Shown one piece after another: positions 39,120-49,916 of a DNA stretch of 64,000 nucleotides. The position numbers were made by a program, and so were the translations under genes. Each line of letters starts with the position of its first letter. Position 1 is the first letter of the stretch. The notes beneath the pieces are model-generated. The model was given only the letters and a program-made list of their open reading frames with translations, was not told where the DNA came from and made no database searches. The DNA comes from Branchinecta lynchi (taxonomy: Eukaryota; Arthropoda; Branchiopoda; Anostraca; Branchinectidae), in NCBI GenBank assembly GCA_023053575.1, contig JAKZAP010000017.1:1309501-1373500 (forward strand). Reading direction: 5' to 3'.

Positions 39120-40545
39120 CAACTTTACGTAGAATTGAAGTTATCGGACCAAAAAATCTTAGCAATGTCATTGTCAAAATGTCCAATTTTTTTTTTCGAT
39201 ATTACATATCGATTAAGCAACTCGTTTGTTGCGAATCTCTGAAAGTAACCAATACCGACAGTACTGTTCAGGTCACAGAGTATCATGATAGTAATATAAG
39301 AGGTCTAACTCGCCTATCTCGCAATGTAAGGGACGGGATGGATAAAATACCGCGCGCCATCTGCAGAAGATTTTCTATTGACCATTTTATTTTGGCCTAC
39401 ATTTGACGGTTGGATTTTGAATTTGACCGTCGGGTATAGTGTTTGACATACATTTAACAGTTGGATTTTAAATCTGATTGGTGGATTTCAAGATTGACCG
39501 TTAGATTTTGGAGTTAGTTCGAGCACTGGCTACTAGTTGGCTCTGCAATTTCTGCATCGTCTAGAACAACAGAAACCTTGACTACTCAACTAAATGCTCA
39601 TCAGAACGGTGCTACAAAAATTCTCATTTGGAAACCAAACAGGTGTTTGGAACAACTGAAACAGTGCTTTTTTGTATATCCATCACTTTTAAATATTTCT
39701 CTGTCTAAATTCCGGTTTCTAGCTTAAAATTTGTCAGAAAACATTTTTTTTTCGAAATCAGCATGCTAAAACACCCCTGAAATGTAACCTATTTGTAAAT
39801 CTTGTTTCAAAAAGATTTTCTGGTCCAAGTCCAACTTCCAGCCTGAAAATGGTTTCCAAAAAAATAAGGACACCATGTGGTCAAGCATCATCGATAAACA
39901 GTTACCATGGCATCAATGAACAATTTCTTAAGCTGAGCATTGCCGGTCTGCAAATTTGGTTTGAACTGGCAAATGATTTCAAAAATAGAATCAGACAGAT
40001 TTACCACAATTCCCGCATACCTAAGGTTGCAATTTCCCATCTCAGTTCTCCAATGGGTATGGCAAAATTCCGCTAGGACAAAGAAGGCTTCGGCAAAATT
40101 CAGCTAGGAAAGCAGAGCAGAGTGGTTCAGACATCAACCCTTCTGCTCATAATGAGATCCCTGCTTCATTAGCAGACGGGTTGCTATTTGAAATAATAGA
40201 CACTGCATACCCAACAAGACACTGTTTAGAATTGGAAGGGGGGTTGCATACTAGTGGACCTATTGTTGTTTAATTGAATCCCTCAGTGGTCCCCTGTTGT
40301 ACAGCAGCTCTTCAAAATTGACTGGATGAAACACCATATTCATTGAGCGTGAAAGCTTGACTGGTTTTACATTAGACCCAGGGGCATCCCGAGCCCTTCC
40401 TTGTAGGGGGGGGGGGGGGGGTGGACTCCAAGATTATACCAGAATTGTCCGAGATTTTACCTTGGAATTTACCGGCATTTCTACGTCATTAACTGCCCAG
40501 ATCTTAAAATATTTTGCTCCATCCGGACAAGGGAGGGGGAACTAA
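39120..40545. other. intergenic, nothing recognised
   Basis: A/T-rich, with weak GGTTGGATTTTGAATTTGAC-type repetition at 39405-39515 and a G-run at 40408-40420. No coding or RNA gene seen. Confidence 0.5.
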
Positions 40546-40639
40546 TCATTGAAAGCATGCATCCATGTGCGACCCTGTATTCAGCCGAAGGCTGAAACTT
40601 TGGTTGCCTTCTTAGCCATGTTTGACATGTTTTTATGGC

Positions 40640-42700
40640 ACTTGCAGCCTCTGGCTCAAGTGCCATATACCGATCGCGATTCCGTCTGTCGGTCTGTCGG
40701 TCGGTCCGTTTTTTTTTTTGTCACACTTTTTCGAATCAGGGTACTTCCAGATGTACTAGGAGAAACTTGGTGGGCGTATCAGGGACCCGACCAAGCTAAC
40801 CTGGAATTAATCAGTTTCTCGATCCGATCATATGCGGGGGAGTGGAAGGCGTTGGAAACTGGAAAATTGAGGGCAGTTTGTCACACTTTTTCTAGTTAGG
40901 GTACTTCCAGATGTGCTAGGAAAATGAAACTTGGCAGGCATATCAAGGGACCCGACCAAACAAACTTGGAAATAATCGGTTTTCCGATCCGACCATCTAG
41001 GGGGGGGGATGGAGGGGGGGGGATCTGGGAAATTGAGTAGTGTGTAAATTTTCGAACGGGTGATCGGATTGGAATGACACTTAACAACTGAAAGGTTATA
41101 TATCTCTGATGTCCCTTTAACGTTGATCGGGTTTGATAGCTAGGGGGGACTTGGGGGGGGGAGACCGGAAATTTCGAGAAACGGTTAGAATGGAGGGGTC
41201 GGAGAGACAATTGCTGGGAAGAACAAGCATCTGCTCTAGATAAATCGTTTAGACAATTGTACTGGACACTTGGGGGGGGGGGAGGGGTTTACCGGAATTC
41301 TGGTAATGGCGGTTTTGGAGGTTTTTACGACGAAACTTGGCAGGCATATCAAGGACCCGATCAAACTGACTTGAAAATAAAATTTCGTCGATCTGATAAT
41401 CGTGGGGGGAGTGGAGGGAGGGGAATCCGGAATACTAAGTCATGCGTAACTTTGGAATGGGTGATCGGATTCGACTGAAATTTAATAATTGAACAGAGGA
41501 CATTACTCTGGTGGTCTTTTTCGTATCCGGACCGGATCCGACAACTATTTGGGGGGGGGGGGAATACGTGACCCCCTTAGACTGGAGAGATCGGTATGGA
41601 GCTTTGTGGAAACCACACACAAATGCTCTGGATAAATCATTTACAGAACCGGATTGGCTCTGGGCACTGTGGGGGAGTTGGGGGGGGGGGCGGAAATCTC
41701 GAGAAACGGTTAGAATGGAGGGATCGGAGTGAAACTTGCTGGGAAGAACAAATATCTGCTCCAGGTAAATCATTACACAATTGGACTTGATCCAGACACT
41801 TGGGGGGAGGGGGTTTCCAGGAATTCCAGGTTTGGGGGATTTTCACGACGAAACTTGACAGGCATATCAGGGACCCGGTCAAACTGACTTGGAAATAAAA
41901 AATTCCTCGTAAATATTCTTTGAGCCCAAGCTGACTTTGAAACATTTATTCCAACAATGTTGTCAACGGATACGTCAGCTACGATTCTTCATCAGCGATA
42001 TTTCGGCCCTTCTTGGCAAGGGTCCTTGTCAGGCTGTCAGTCCTCTTGTTCAACTTCGGGGAAGGAAACAAACCTGTAAGACAGGTTTATCTGTCTTTTT
42101 CATTTCCGGACCGAATCCGACAACTATTGGGGAAACAAACCTGTAAGACAGGTTTGTTTACTGTAATACAGGTTTGTTTACTGTAATACAGGTTTGTTTC
42201 CTTCCCCGAAGTTGAACAAGAGGACTGACAGCCTGACGAGGACCCTTGCCAAGAAGGGCCGAAATATCGCTGATGAAGAATCATAGCTGACGTATCCGTT
42301 GAAAACATTGTTGGAATAAAATTCCTCGATATGACAATCTTAGGGGGGAGTGGAGGGAGGGGAATATTGAGTCATGCGTAACTTTGGAACGCGTGATTGG
42401 ATTCGAGTGAAATTTAATAACTGAACAGAAGACATTTCTCTCTGATGATCTTTTTCATTTCCGGACCGAATCCGACAACTATTGGGGGGGGGGGGGGGAA
42501 TACATGACCCGCTTAGACTGGAGTGATCGGGATGGAACTTTGTGGGTATTTTCCCACATAAATGATTTACAGAACCGGATTAGCTCCGGGTACTGTGGGT
42601 GGAGTTGGAGGGGGGGGGGGCTGGAATTCCGATGATCGCTAGTTAAGGTACTTCCAGATGTGCTAGGACGATGAAACTTCGCTGGAATATTAGAGATTAA
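40640..42700 (-). repeat. family N tandem array, about 515-bp units with G-runs
   Basis: GAAACTTGGCAGGCATATCA recurs at about 40760, 40925, 41330 and 41846. Each unit holds GGGTGATCGGATTCGA, CCGGACCGGATCCGACAACT and one or two G-runs of 8 to 16. The left edge has TCTGTCGGTCTGTCGGTCGG. Foldback U interrupts the last unit. Confidence 0.8.
41945..42320. mobile_element. foldback element U in tandem array
   Basis: Arms 41945-42076 and 42189-42320 (132 bp) are inverse copies: TTTATTCCAACAATGTTG, TTCATCAGCGATATTTCGGC, GACTGACAGCCTGACGAGG. The centre repeats CAGGTTTGTTTACTGTAATA. ATTCCTCG lies on both sides of the insertion. Confidence 0.85.
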
Positions 42701-42729
42701 ACAAGATTTGCTTAGAAATCTCTATTTCC

Positions 42730-43500
42730 CAAATCCAATTATTTGTGAAAGTACCAATCTTGACCGCAAAATAAGAAAAATACTTTTAAGCAAAATATGC
42801 ATATTCATGATCCCTATCTGCCCATTATCATTTTTGCCTCAAGGGTTTTGCTTACAAATGAAGTTCTAGCTCCCTTAGATCGAGTGCGCATCTTAACCGC
42901 AAAGTCGAAACTTACTTTTGATCAAACAACACATCTTAACCGTTGTACGTGCCACATGAGCTTACATCTCTTGTTAACATTAAAACAAGCTCCAAGCAGT
43001 CTAGTGCGTCTAATGATGGTTTCGTTCAACAAAAATCCGGAAACATCTTTCAATAGCCTACTGTAGCATTCGTAGCTATCAAATTCTGGTAGATTCCATG
43101 AAGAAAATAATATGCATCATGTGCAAGTCTGTATTTTTCCGAAGGCCGAAATTTGTTTGCCTTCTTGGCCATTTTTAAAAATTTTAACATTAAAACCAGC
43201 TCAAAGCAGTCTAAAAGTCGTGTAATGATACTTTTGTTCAATAAAGATCCGGAAACATATTTCCATAATTTAGCACTGGTAGGCTTTGTAGCTGTCAAAT
43301 TCCGGTAGATTCCATGAGTGAAATTCTGGTGGATTCCATGAGCGAAATTCTGGCATAGACCCAAATGAGCCAAAATCTGGTGTATTCCCCCAGACAACTT
43401 CCGGTAGATTACTTGAGCCAATTACCCGAGCCAATTACCTGAGCCAAGTTCCGGTAGATTGGCTGATTTCCAGTAGATTCCCTGAGCCAATTCCCGCAGA
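42730..43500. other. intergenic, degraded repeat
   Basis: Short repeats of TTCCGGTAGATTCCATGAG-type at 43300-43500 and CCGAAGGCCGAAATTTG at 43140, resembling 40590. No gene seen. Confidence 0.45.
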
Positions 43501-43887
43501 TTGCTTGAAAATCATAGTTCAGGTGAATATGAACAATGTTGACTGGCACTGCTTTGCCGCACCAGTCAACATTTACCATATTCTTTCTTGCCCAGACTTC
43601 GGGAGGGGGGGGGGGGGTGAAGCCCCCTCCACCCCCCACCCCCCTGGGATGTGCCTGAGTAGACCTAAGTCTGTCAGAGATAATTTACCATGGTTTATTA
43701 AAGGCATTAATCAACTAACAAGAAATATTTATTTTAGCCTTCAAATAATCCACATGGACAACCAAACCAAGTTCAAGTTTCCCGGGGGGATAGGAAGCTA
43801 CCTTTCTTTTTGTTATTCATCACATATCTCGTAGCTGTGCGAAAATTGTCAAACATCCCTAAACGTGTCACCAGAACGGGCGATAAG

Positions 43888-44005
43888 GCAAGTCAGGCAG
43901 GCATGAGGCACGTGAGGCACGTAAGGCAGGCATGAGGCACGTAAAGCAGGCATGAGGCACGTGACGCAGGCATGAGGCACGTGAGGCAGACATGAGGCAG
44001 GGACC
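43888..44005 (+). repeat. second locus of the 20-bp CACGTG minisatellite, about 5 copies
   Basis: Same unit as 38845-39108, more diverged (GGCACGTAAAGCAGGCATGA). It ends TGTACACCATGAGGCACCAGTGCGCAACCCCTCG; the first locus has the same flank inverted at 38808-38848, so both derive from one element. Confidence 0.9.
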
Positions 44006-44297
44006 TTGTACACCATGAGGCACCAGTGCGCAACCCCTCGGTTTGGATATTTGGATTTTTCTATGTGTCTTGTTTTTCCAAAATTACGAAAAATATCGTA
44101 AAAAACATCTTTCATCACCCTTGACTTGGAATAAATAAAAGCTGAAATATGAAACCATATTGCTCCTGTTCCGGAAAATATAAATGTAACTAATGTTGGA
44201 TTATTTACAATAAGAACAAATGTACAAATATGGTGTTCGATACCACTACTTACCTTTCGGTTTTCGATATTGATATTTGGATCGATATGTCGATATA

Positions 44298-44420
44298 TTG
44301 TTCAAGTATTCAAGTATTTATTTAAGTACTAAAATTATATAACACTGGGCAACTTCGTCTTTTGGCCTAGAAGAAAAAGAATCTTGTGTAGGCCTAGCTA
44401 AACTACAACTTAAAGATTAG
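44298..44420 (-). mobile_element. repeat end shared with 30160-30300
   Basis: Second copy of the GTATTTATTT ... AGAATCTTGTGTAGGCCTAG sequence, followed directly by repeat G copy 2. Confidence 0.5.
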
Positions 44421-44604
44421 AGGAAATGAAACACAACCGAAAAAGAAATCCGCCAACCCTAGATGAACAGAATTTGATTCATGTGGGCCGAGAAGGGGGG
44501 GGGGGGGGGAGACACAGGGAGACACCATTATCTTTCGATGGGTCAAATTTTTACGAACACATTGTTCATTTTGCATTCTTCAAAATCCCCACGGTAGTCA
44601 ACGT

Positions 44605-44900
44605 CAGGGACGTCACGAATAGGGGGAGGAGGAGGGGGGTGGACGCCCTCCCCTCGAATGTTGTCGTCCAGTCGGTAGAAAATAGCCGAGTCAGCGCGAA
44701 GCGCGGCGCGAAGCTCCGCAATTTTTGTAGAAACAGTCGATTTTTTTTTTAAACAGTCGGTTTCTCGTAAAAATGGTCGATTTTTTCTTAGAATTAGTAA
44801 TTTTTCTTTAAATCAGCCGATTTTTCATCAACACAGTCGTGTTGACCAGCCAGTCAGGAAATAGCTTGCCCTCCAAACATTTTGGCTAGTAACGCCTCTC
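44605..44900 (+). mobile_element. hAT-like MITE, family K copy 2, inside repeat G
   Basis: CAGGGACGTCACGAATAGGG ... GGCTAGTAACGCCTCTC with the duplication GTCAACGT/GCCAACGT. The paralogous repeat G copies read AGCCAACGTTATCC uninterrupted. Confidence 0.9.
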
Positions 44901-45121
44901 GCCAACGTTATCCACACATCCACACTCGTATACAAGGAAAGATAGTCATTGCTCAGTAATTATTCAGTGATCTTTCGCCGAAGACTAAAAGGGTTACTAA
45001 ACCATCGAGGGGAGAGTAAGAAGATTAAATATGTCGGAAGAGGAAGTCATCGGCCAGTTTGACATTTTTATTTAGCTGAGTCTCAGGATCTTGAAGAAAT
45101 CAGTATAACGTATTTAGTATA

Positions 45122-45749
45122 ATAGTCAGATTAGAGACTGGAATATTGCAACACTTACTTATCGTCATCTTCTAGAAGATTCACTACCTGCTGATTTTAA
45201 AAATCTTTTTTGCCTGAACAGTCAATTTCATGACTATAACACAAGACGGCGGTCCAATCTTTCTACCATTTGTTATCCTTCTACAAGGTCTAGCTTTTCT
45301 ATTCGTCATACAGGTGTAAAAGTATGGAATTCATTGCCTGAAACTGTCAGGGTGTCCGAAGATAGGAAAGTATTTAAAAGAGCTCTAAAAAGATTTACGT
45401 TATCTAGCAATTATATTTCTTCTGTCTGACTTAATCGATTCATTTTTGTTTGTGCTCGGAGGAAGATCAGACCCATGTCGGAAACCTTTTTTATTTTAAA
45501 TTTTTTCTTTAGTCATATGTCTCTTGTCGTAAATTGTCGTGTTGTCCTTAAATTTTAGTGTTGATGTGTGATAGTTGTTCTTTTGTTTTTTCTTTGCAAT
45601 GGTTTAGGCTAGAATTGTATTAATAATTTTGACAAACCCATCAGAATTAGTGAAGCGTCGTTTTTTATGCTACTGGCATGTCTGATGCTTTTAAGAAACA
45701 CCAGGTGTATTTATATTTGCCGTTAAAATTGTACCTTACCTTACTTACA
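45122..45749 (+). mobile_element. 5'-truncated CR1/Jockey-like element inserted in repeat G
   Basis: The frame 45139-45429 is open: LLEDSLPADFKNLFCLNSQF, HDYNTRRRSNLSTICYPSTR, GVKVWNSLPETVRVSEDRKV and a stop. This is the 'NTR...WNSLP' C-terminus of CR1/Jockey polyproteins. The 3' UTR ends TACCTTACCTTACTTA. Two other copies of repeat G (32393-33100, 48590-49250) lack the insertion. Confidence 0.82.
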
Positions 45750-46283
45750 GCGTTTGTTTATTCTGGTAAAGTTTACATCCTTTCTTCTTTGGACTTGAGG
45801 GAATTAGCAAGAAAACCAAGAAAATTAAAATAGTAAAAGAAATAGACAGAAGGAAGTAGTTTTAGTTTTCTACACATTTCATATACCTGCTAAAAGAACA
45901 ACAAAAAACAATTTGTTAGATCTGTAGTCAAACTATGATCCCAGCCTCCCCATGACGGGTGCTTCCACGCTCCACTAGATGATCCAGCGGTCGGATCTAT
46001 TCGCGGCTTTACCTTGCGTCTTGGGTAGGTGGGTGGGGTGGGGGGTCCAGACGTTGCGACTTGCTAAAATGCTTAAGACGTAACTCCTTTAATGTCATTG
46101 AGGGAGGAGACGTAAAATCATTTGTCTAATCTACTTTGAAAAGTGTTCACAAACGGCTATACGGTGAAAATGAAAGACCAAGTAGTCTAGCACAGTGGTT
46201 CCCAGCCAGTGGTACGCGTACCCAAAGGGGTACGCGTACCCAAAGGGGTACGCAAAGGTACCAAAATCGGTTTAGTCTGTAGT

Positions 46284-46926
46284 CCCACTCTGTAACAACC
46301 TAGGAACAATGATTACCCCCTAGATCAGCAGCTTTTTCAACAGTTTCCTCTCTGTGATGTTTCAAAACATAATTTTTTGGGCCAGTACAATCTCAGTTTA
46401 CTAGCTTGGACAAAGATAAAAGTGATGTTTCTTATAATACTTAATAGATCTTTATTTTATGCATAAATCAGCTTGTATAATTCAGATCTGAATAGGTTAT
46501 TTGTTTCTGAATGATTTTTGTAGCTATGTTCTTTTTATAAGCTTATTGCATATTCTGGTACATTTTATAAAGCAAGCTAATCAAGCTTCACAACACTATT
46601 CCGCAAAGAAAAACTTTTAATAGGCACTTTAAGCCATGGAACTTCTGATGAAACACTAGAACAATCAGATAAACTGCAACTGCGGCTTGACTTTGGTAAC
46701 ATCTCAAATATATCTTGTTCTATCAAGCATTACTGGGAGTTTTTAAATTTCCTGCCACGATATCCCAGCTCCTAACATTTGGATCGCCGAAATGCCAAAG
46801 AGGTAAAGACAAGGGATAACAAGAAAACGGCCGATTTCCGTAGCGCCTTATAAAAGAAGTCGGAAATATTTATTTGTGAAGCATTTAATACAAAGTAAAG
46901 CATTAGAAGTGTCCATTGTGCTTTAA
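46284..46926 (+). repeat. repeat F copy 2 (643 bp)
   Basis: Second copy of 15943-16585 with identical ends (CCCACTCTGTAACAACCTAG ... GTGTCCATTGTGCTTTAA). Confidence 0.85.
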
Positions 46927-47119
46927 AGTTTGTACGAAAAATCGCGGCGATTCATTTCTTTTTTAACCCTCTGGAAGACCACTCTGAGGAAAGGGTGTTC
47001 CCAGCCCGTGCGTGACGGCTCTGATTGCAAGCCCTAGTGAAAGTCAGCGAAATAATGTTGATTCCAGAACAGCTAACATTCTGCCGTAAAATCTGTTCCT
47101 GTGTCAAATAAATACTAGT

Positions 47120-47186
47120 TGCGTTTTTGGTCGGAGTTTTGTTCGCCGTTCGCTTAGCCGGTTGCTTAATTTTCGTTTTCGAAAGC
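47120..47186 (+). mobile_element. family P half copy
   Basis: AGTTGCGTTTTTGGTCGGAG then CGTTCGCTTAGCCGGTTGCT is the inverse of the right end of the copy at 48075-48323. With that copy it brackets 1.2 kb, so it may instead be the left end of a longer element. Confidence 0.6.
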
Positions 47187-47231
47187 CGGCGAAGTTCACC
47201 TTTTGTTCAGTTAGTGTCTTCGAGGCTAACA

Positions 47232-47330
47232 CTCAAAATGCCCACGATCATAATGCCCGCGACTAAAAATGCTAACAACTCAAAATGCCCACGACTCGAA
47301 ATGCCCACGACTCAAAAGGCCCACGATTGG
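47232..47330 (+). repeat. minisatellite, left arm of element R
   Basis: CTCAAAATGCCCACGA units, about 17 bp, five to six copies. The complementary units are at 47906-47994. Confidence 0.8.
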
Positions 47331-47905
47331 ATAAATCTGAGGTTTTCAGTCCGTAATTAGGCGTAATTGAGTGACGGGAGGAGTAGACCGAATATCAGAA
47401 TGACGATAATCTACATATATTATACGATACGATAATATATATTATATACGATAACGATATATATTCATGATCCGGGCCCGTGATCATTTTTGCCTCAAGG
47501 GTTTTGCTTACAAGTGAATTTCTGTAAAGATAATAATTTGAACAAAATATACATTTTCATGATTCCAATGAGCTTATCATCATTTGTGTTTCAAGAGTGT
47601 TCATTACAGATGAATCAAAACCAACACACGAATTGACGAATTCCTACTTTCATCCTACGACCCAGCCTTGCAAGTGCCGTATGAGCTTGCAGCTCTTGAT
47701 AGTCAAGGAATCATTCTTACCTTCGTGATGCAATTTAACTGGTGGATTTGGATCTCCTGGTTTTGCTCTCTAGGTTGGCACAATTTTGATCAAAAAACAA
47801 AAAAATAATTCCTTTTGAAGCCTTTACTGTGGTCAATCCTATCCTTATAATCTCGTAGTCCGCTGTCCCAGGACGATTTTAGCTCACTTTAGATCACTTT
47901 GAACT

Positions 47906-47994
47906 GTCGGCATTTTAGGCCGCCGGCATTTGGTGGTCGTGGGCATTTTGAACCGTGGGCATTCTGAGCGTGGGCATTGTGAGAGTGGGTGGGC
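47906..47994 (-). repeat. minisatellite, right arm of element R
   Basis: CGTGGGCATTTTGAAC units, complement of 47232-47330, with 575 bp between the arrays. Confidence 0.8.
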
Positions 47995-48074
47995 AAACAG
48001 ATCGTGGTGATTTTGGAAACCACCCAAAACTTCGAACTTCCTAGCCCAGGAAGTTCGACGAACAGAGTTTGAAG

Positions 48075-48323
48075 AGTTGCGTTTTTGATCGAAGTTTGAA
48101 GTTACCTTCAAACTCAAAGGTCTCTACTTAAATACCGTTTTTGGTTGCCGGTCAAAGTTCGAAGTTTGCTTGAATCGTCGAAGAAACGTCAACCGGACAA
48201 GGATCACCGGAGTCATAAAAACACTAATTAAGCAAACGATGAACTTACGACGGCGTTCGAAAACGGTAATTAAGCAACCGGCTAAGCGAACGGCGAGCAA
48301 AATTTCGATCAAAAACGCAACTA
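48075..48323. mobile_element. inverted-repeat element, family P copy 1
   Basis: Ends AGTTGCGTTTTTGATCGAAG and CGATCAAAAACGCAACT. The interior (AGAAACGTCAACCGGACAAG, CACTAATTAAGCAAACGATG) matches 60252-60543. The outer bases are shared with family C. Confidence 0.75.
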
Positions 48324-48589
48324 CTGTTTCAAGAAGAATCGAAGACATTGCAAGTGATATTGTCATTCAGGTTGCTAATTAAGCTAATGAAAATGTTTGC
48401 GAAAAGGGGGTACGCAACCTTTTCGACCCATTATTAGGGGTACACGGTACGGAAAATGTTGGGAACCACTGCTAGCAGAAGTTTAAAGAGGTGTTCGTCC
48501 TTTCTCGTTTATCTTCTTTACTAGGAGAAAAAACTTTTGCTAGCTTATTTGATATGTTCCGTTATCGGTACTCTTAAATAGTACGATTG

Positions 48590-49250
48590 GATTCATGTGG
48601 ACCGAGAAGGTGGAACACACCATCATTTTTCGGTGGATCGGGTTCTTACGAACACACTGTTGCCTTTGTTTTCCTGAAAATCTTCACGGTAGCCAACGTT
48701 ATCCACAAATTACCAGAATACAATTCACTCCTGAAAGCAAGTCCGCCATTGCTAATTAACTATTCACTGATCTTCCGACGGTTGTCAAAAGAGTTAGTAA
48801 AACCTTATTAGTGGCGTGTAAGAGGATTAAGACAACTAAGTATATCACCATGTGGACGTTTAGATAATATGTCAGAAGAAGAAATCGTCGGCCAGTTCGA
48901 CATTTTTTTGTCTCGGAAGCTGAATATAATCTAGCTTAATTTCCGAATCTTCAAGAAATAAGTATAACCAATTTGGTAAAACTTACGGCGTTTGTTTATT
49001 GTGATTCATTAAAACAAGAAAAACAGAAAACAAAATACTTAAAGAAATAGATAATGCAAATAATTAGTTTGATTTTTTTACACATTTTCCATATGCCTGC
49101 TACAATACAAATATTTTGTTAGATCCATCAAACTATGGTCCCAGTCTTCCCATGTCGGGCGCTTCCTACCCGCGCCGCTAGATGACCCAGCGGTCGGATC
49201 GAGTCGTGGCCTGTCGTGGCTTTATCTTGCTGGTGATATAGCTCCTTTAA
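48590..49250 (+). repeat. repeat G copy 3
   Basis: GATTCATGTGGACCGAGAAG ... TATAGCTCCTTTAA, uninterrupted, same orientation as the other two. Class unknown; no long inverted ends. Confidence 0.82.
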
Positions 49251-49916
49251 CTTTTGAGCAACTTAATTTGCTATGCTGGAATTCATAAAAATAAAGTATT
49301 CACAAGAGATGGAACCTCGGATGGGACATGCGATTGTGATATTTTTAGACCTCACGAAGAGCAAAGACGTTTCATTATGGTGATCATGATATTCTTTGTA
49401 AAATCGCGGGGGAAAATGGAGTACAGTCAACTGTTTGGCTTGGATATAATCGTATTTTAGTGGTTGTATATCCGAAATCGGCGAGGGTAATGTTTCTTTG
49501 GACCATTAGAGATAAAATGTGAAAAGATTTTGTGCTAGGACTGAAATTTTTCCGTATAAGACTCTCGGTTTTTCTCTGGATATTCCCTCTGCACATAATT
49601 ACTGTTTTTTGACAAAAAAATATAGACCAATTGATTAGAATCGCTAGTTATGTACTTGTTTCTTCAGCAGAATTCTTAAAGATCGACTTCTGAGGTTAAA
49701 TGCTTAGAAAACGAAGTTTATATTATTTTCTGATCTACCGAATAGTGTGTCTGCTCTCCAGCAAGTAATTTAAAGAGTAAGCCATGTTACATACGTCCGT
49801 ATAATTGTGAATGAGAAATTCACGTGGTCCGGACGTTACACGCATTATTGGGGTGAAGCTTACCCTTGGTCCAACTTCAGTTGAATGTCAGTTGTTTTTT
49901 TAAACAGGCAGAAAAT
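49251..49916. other. intergenic, nothing recognised
   Basis: Between repeat G copy 3 and the 3' end of the non-LTR element. No supported frame or repeat. Confidence 0.5.

Larger units (their letters stand above)
44476..46092 (+). repeat. repeat G copy 2, with two insertions
   Basis: Same ends and order as copy 1, expanded to 1.6 kb by family K copy 2 (44605-44900) and a CR1-like fragment (45122-45749). Confidence 0.82.
46193..48471. mobile_element. hAT-like element with nested repeats
   Basis: CAGTGGTTCCCAGCCAGTGG and a doubled TACGCGTACCCAAAGGGG at the left; GGGTACACGG and TGTTGGGAACCACTG at the right; CTAGCA flanks both ends (6 bp match, two short of the usual 8). It includes repeat F, a P half copy, the R minisatellites and family P copy 1. 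No recognisable transposase. Confidence 0.75.

Noticed and set aside
38675..39186. Three overlapping minus-strand frames of about 140 codons with CLPHVPHACLTCLMPASRAS repeats
   Set aside because: They are the three readings of a 20-bp minisatellite with no stop in the unit; one also runs across the tRNA gene.
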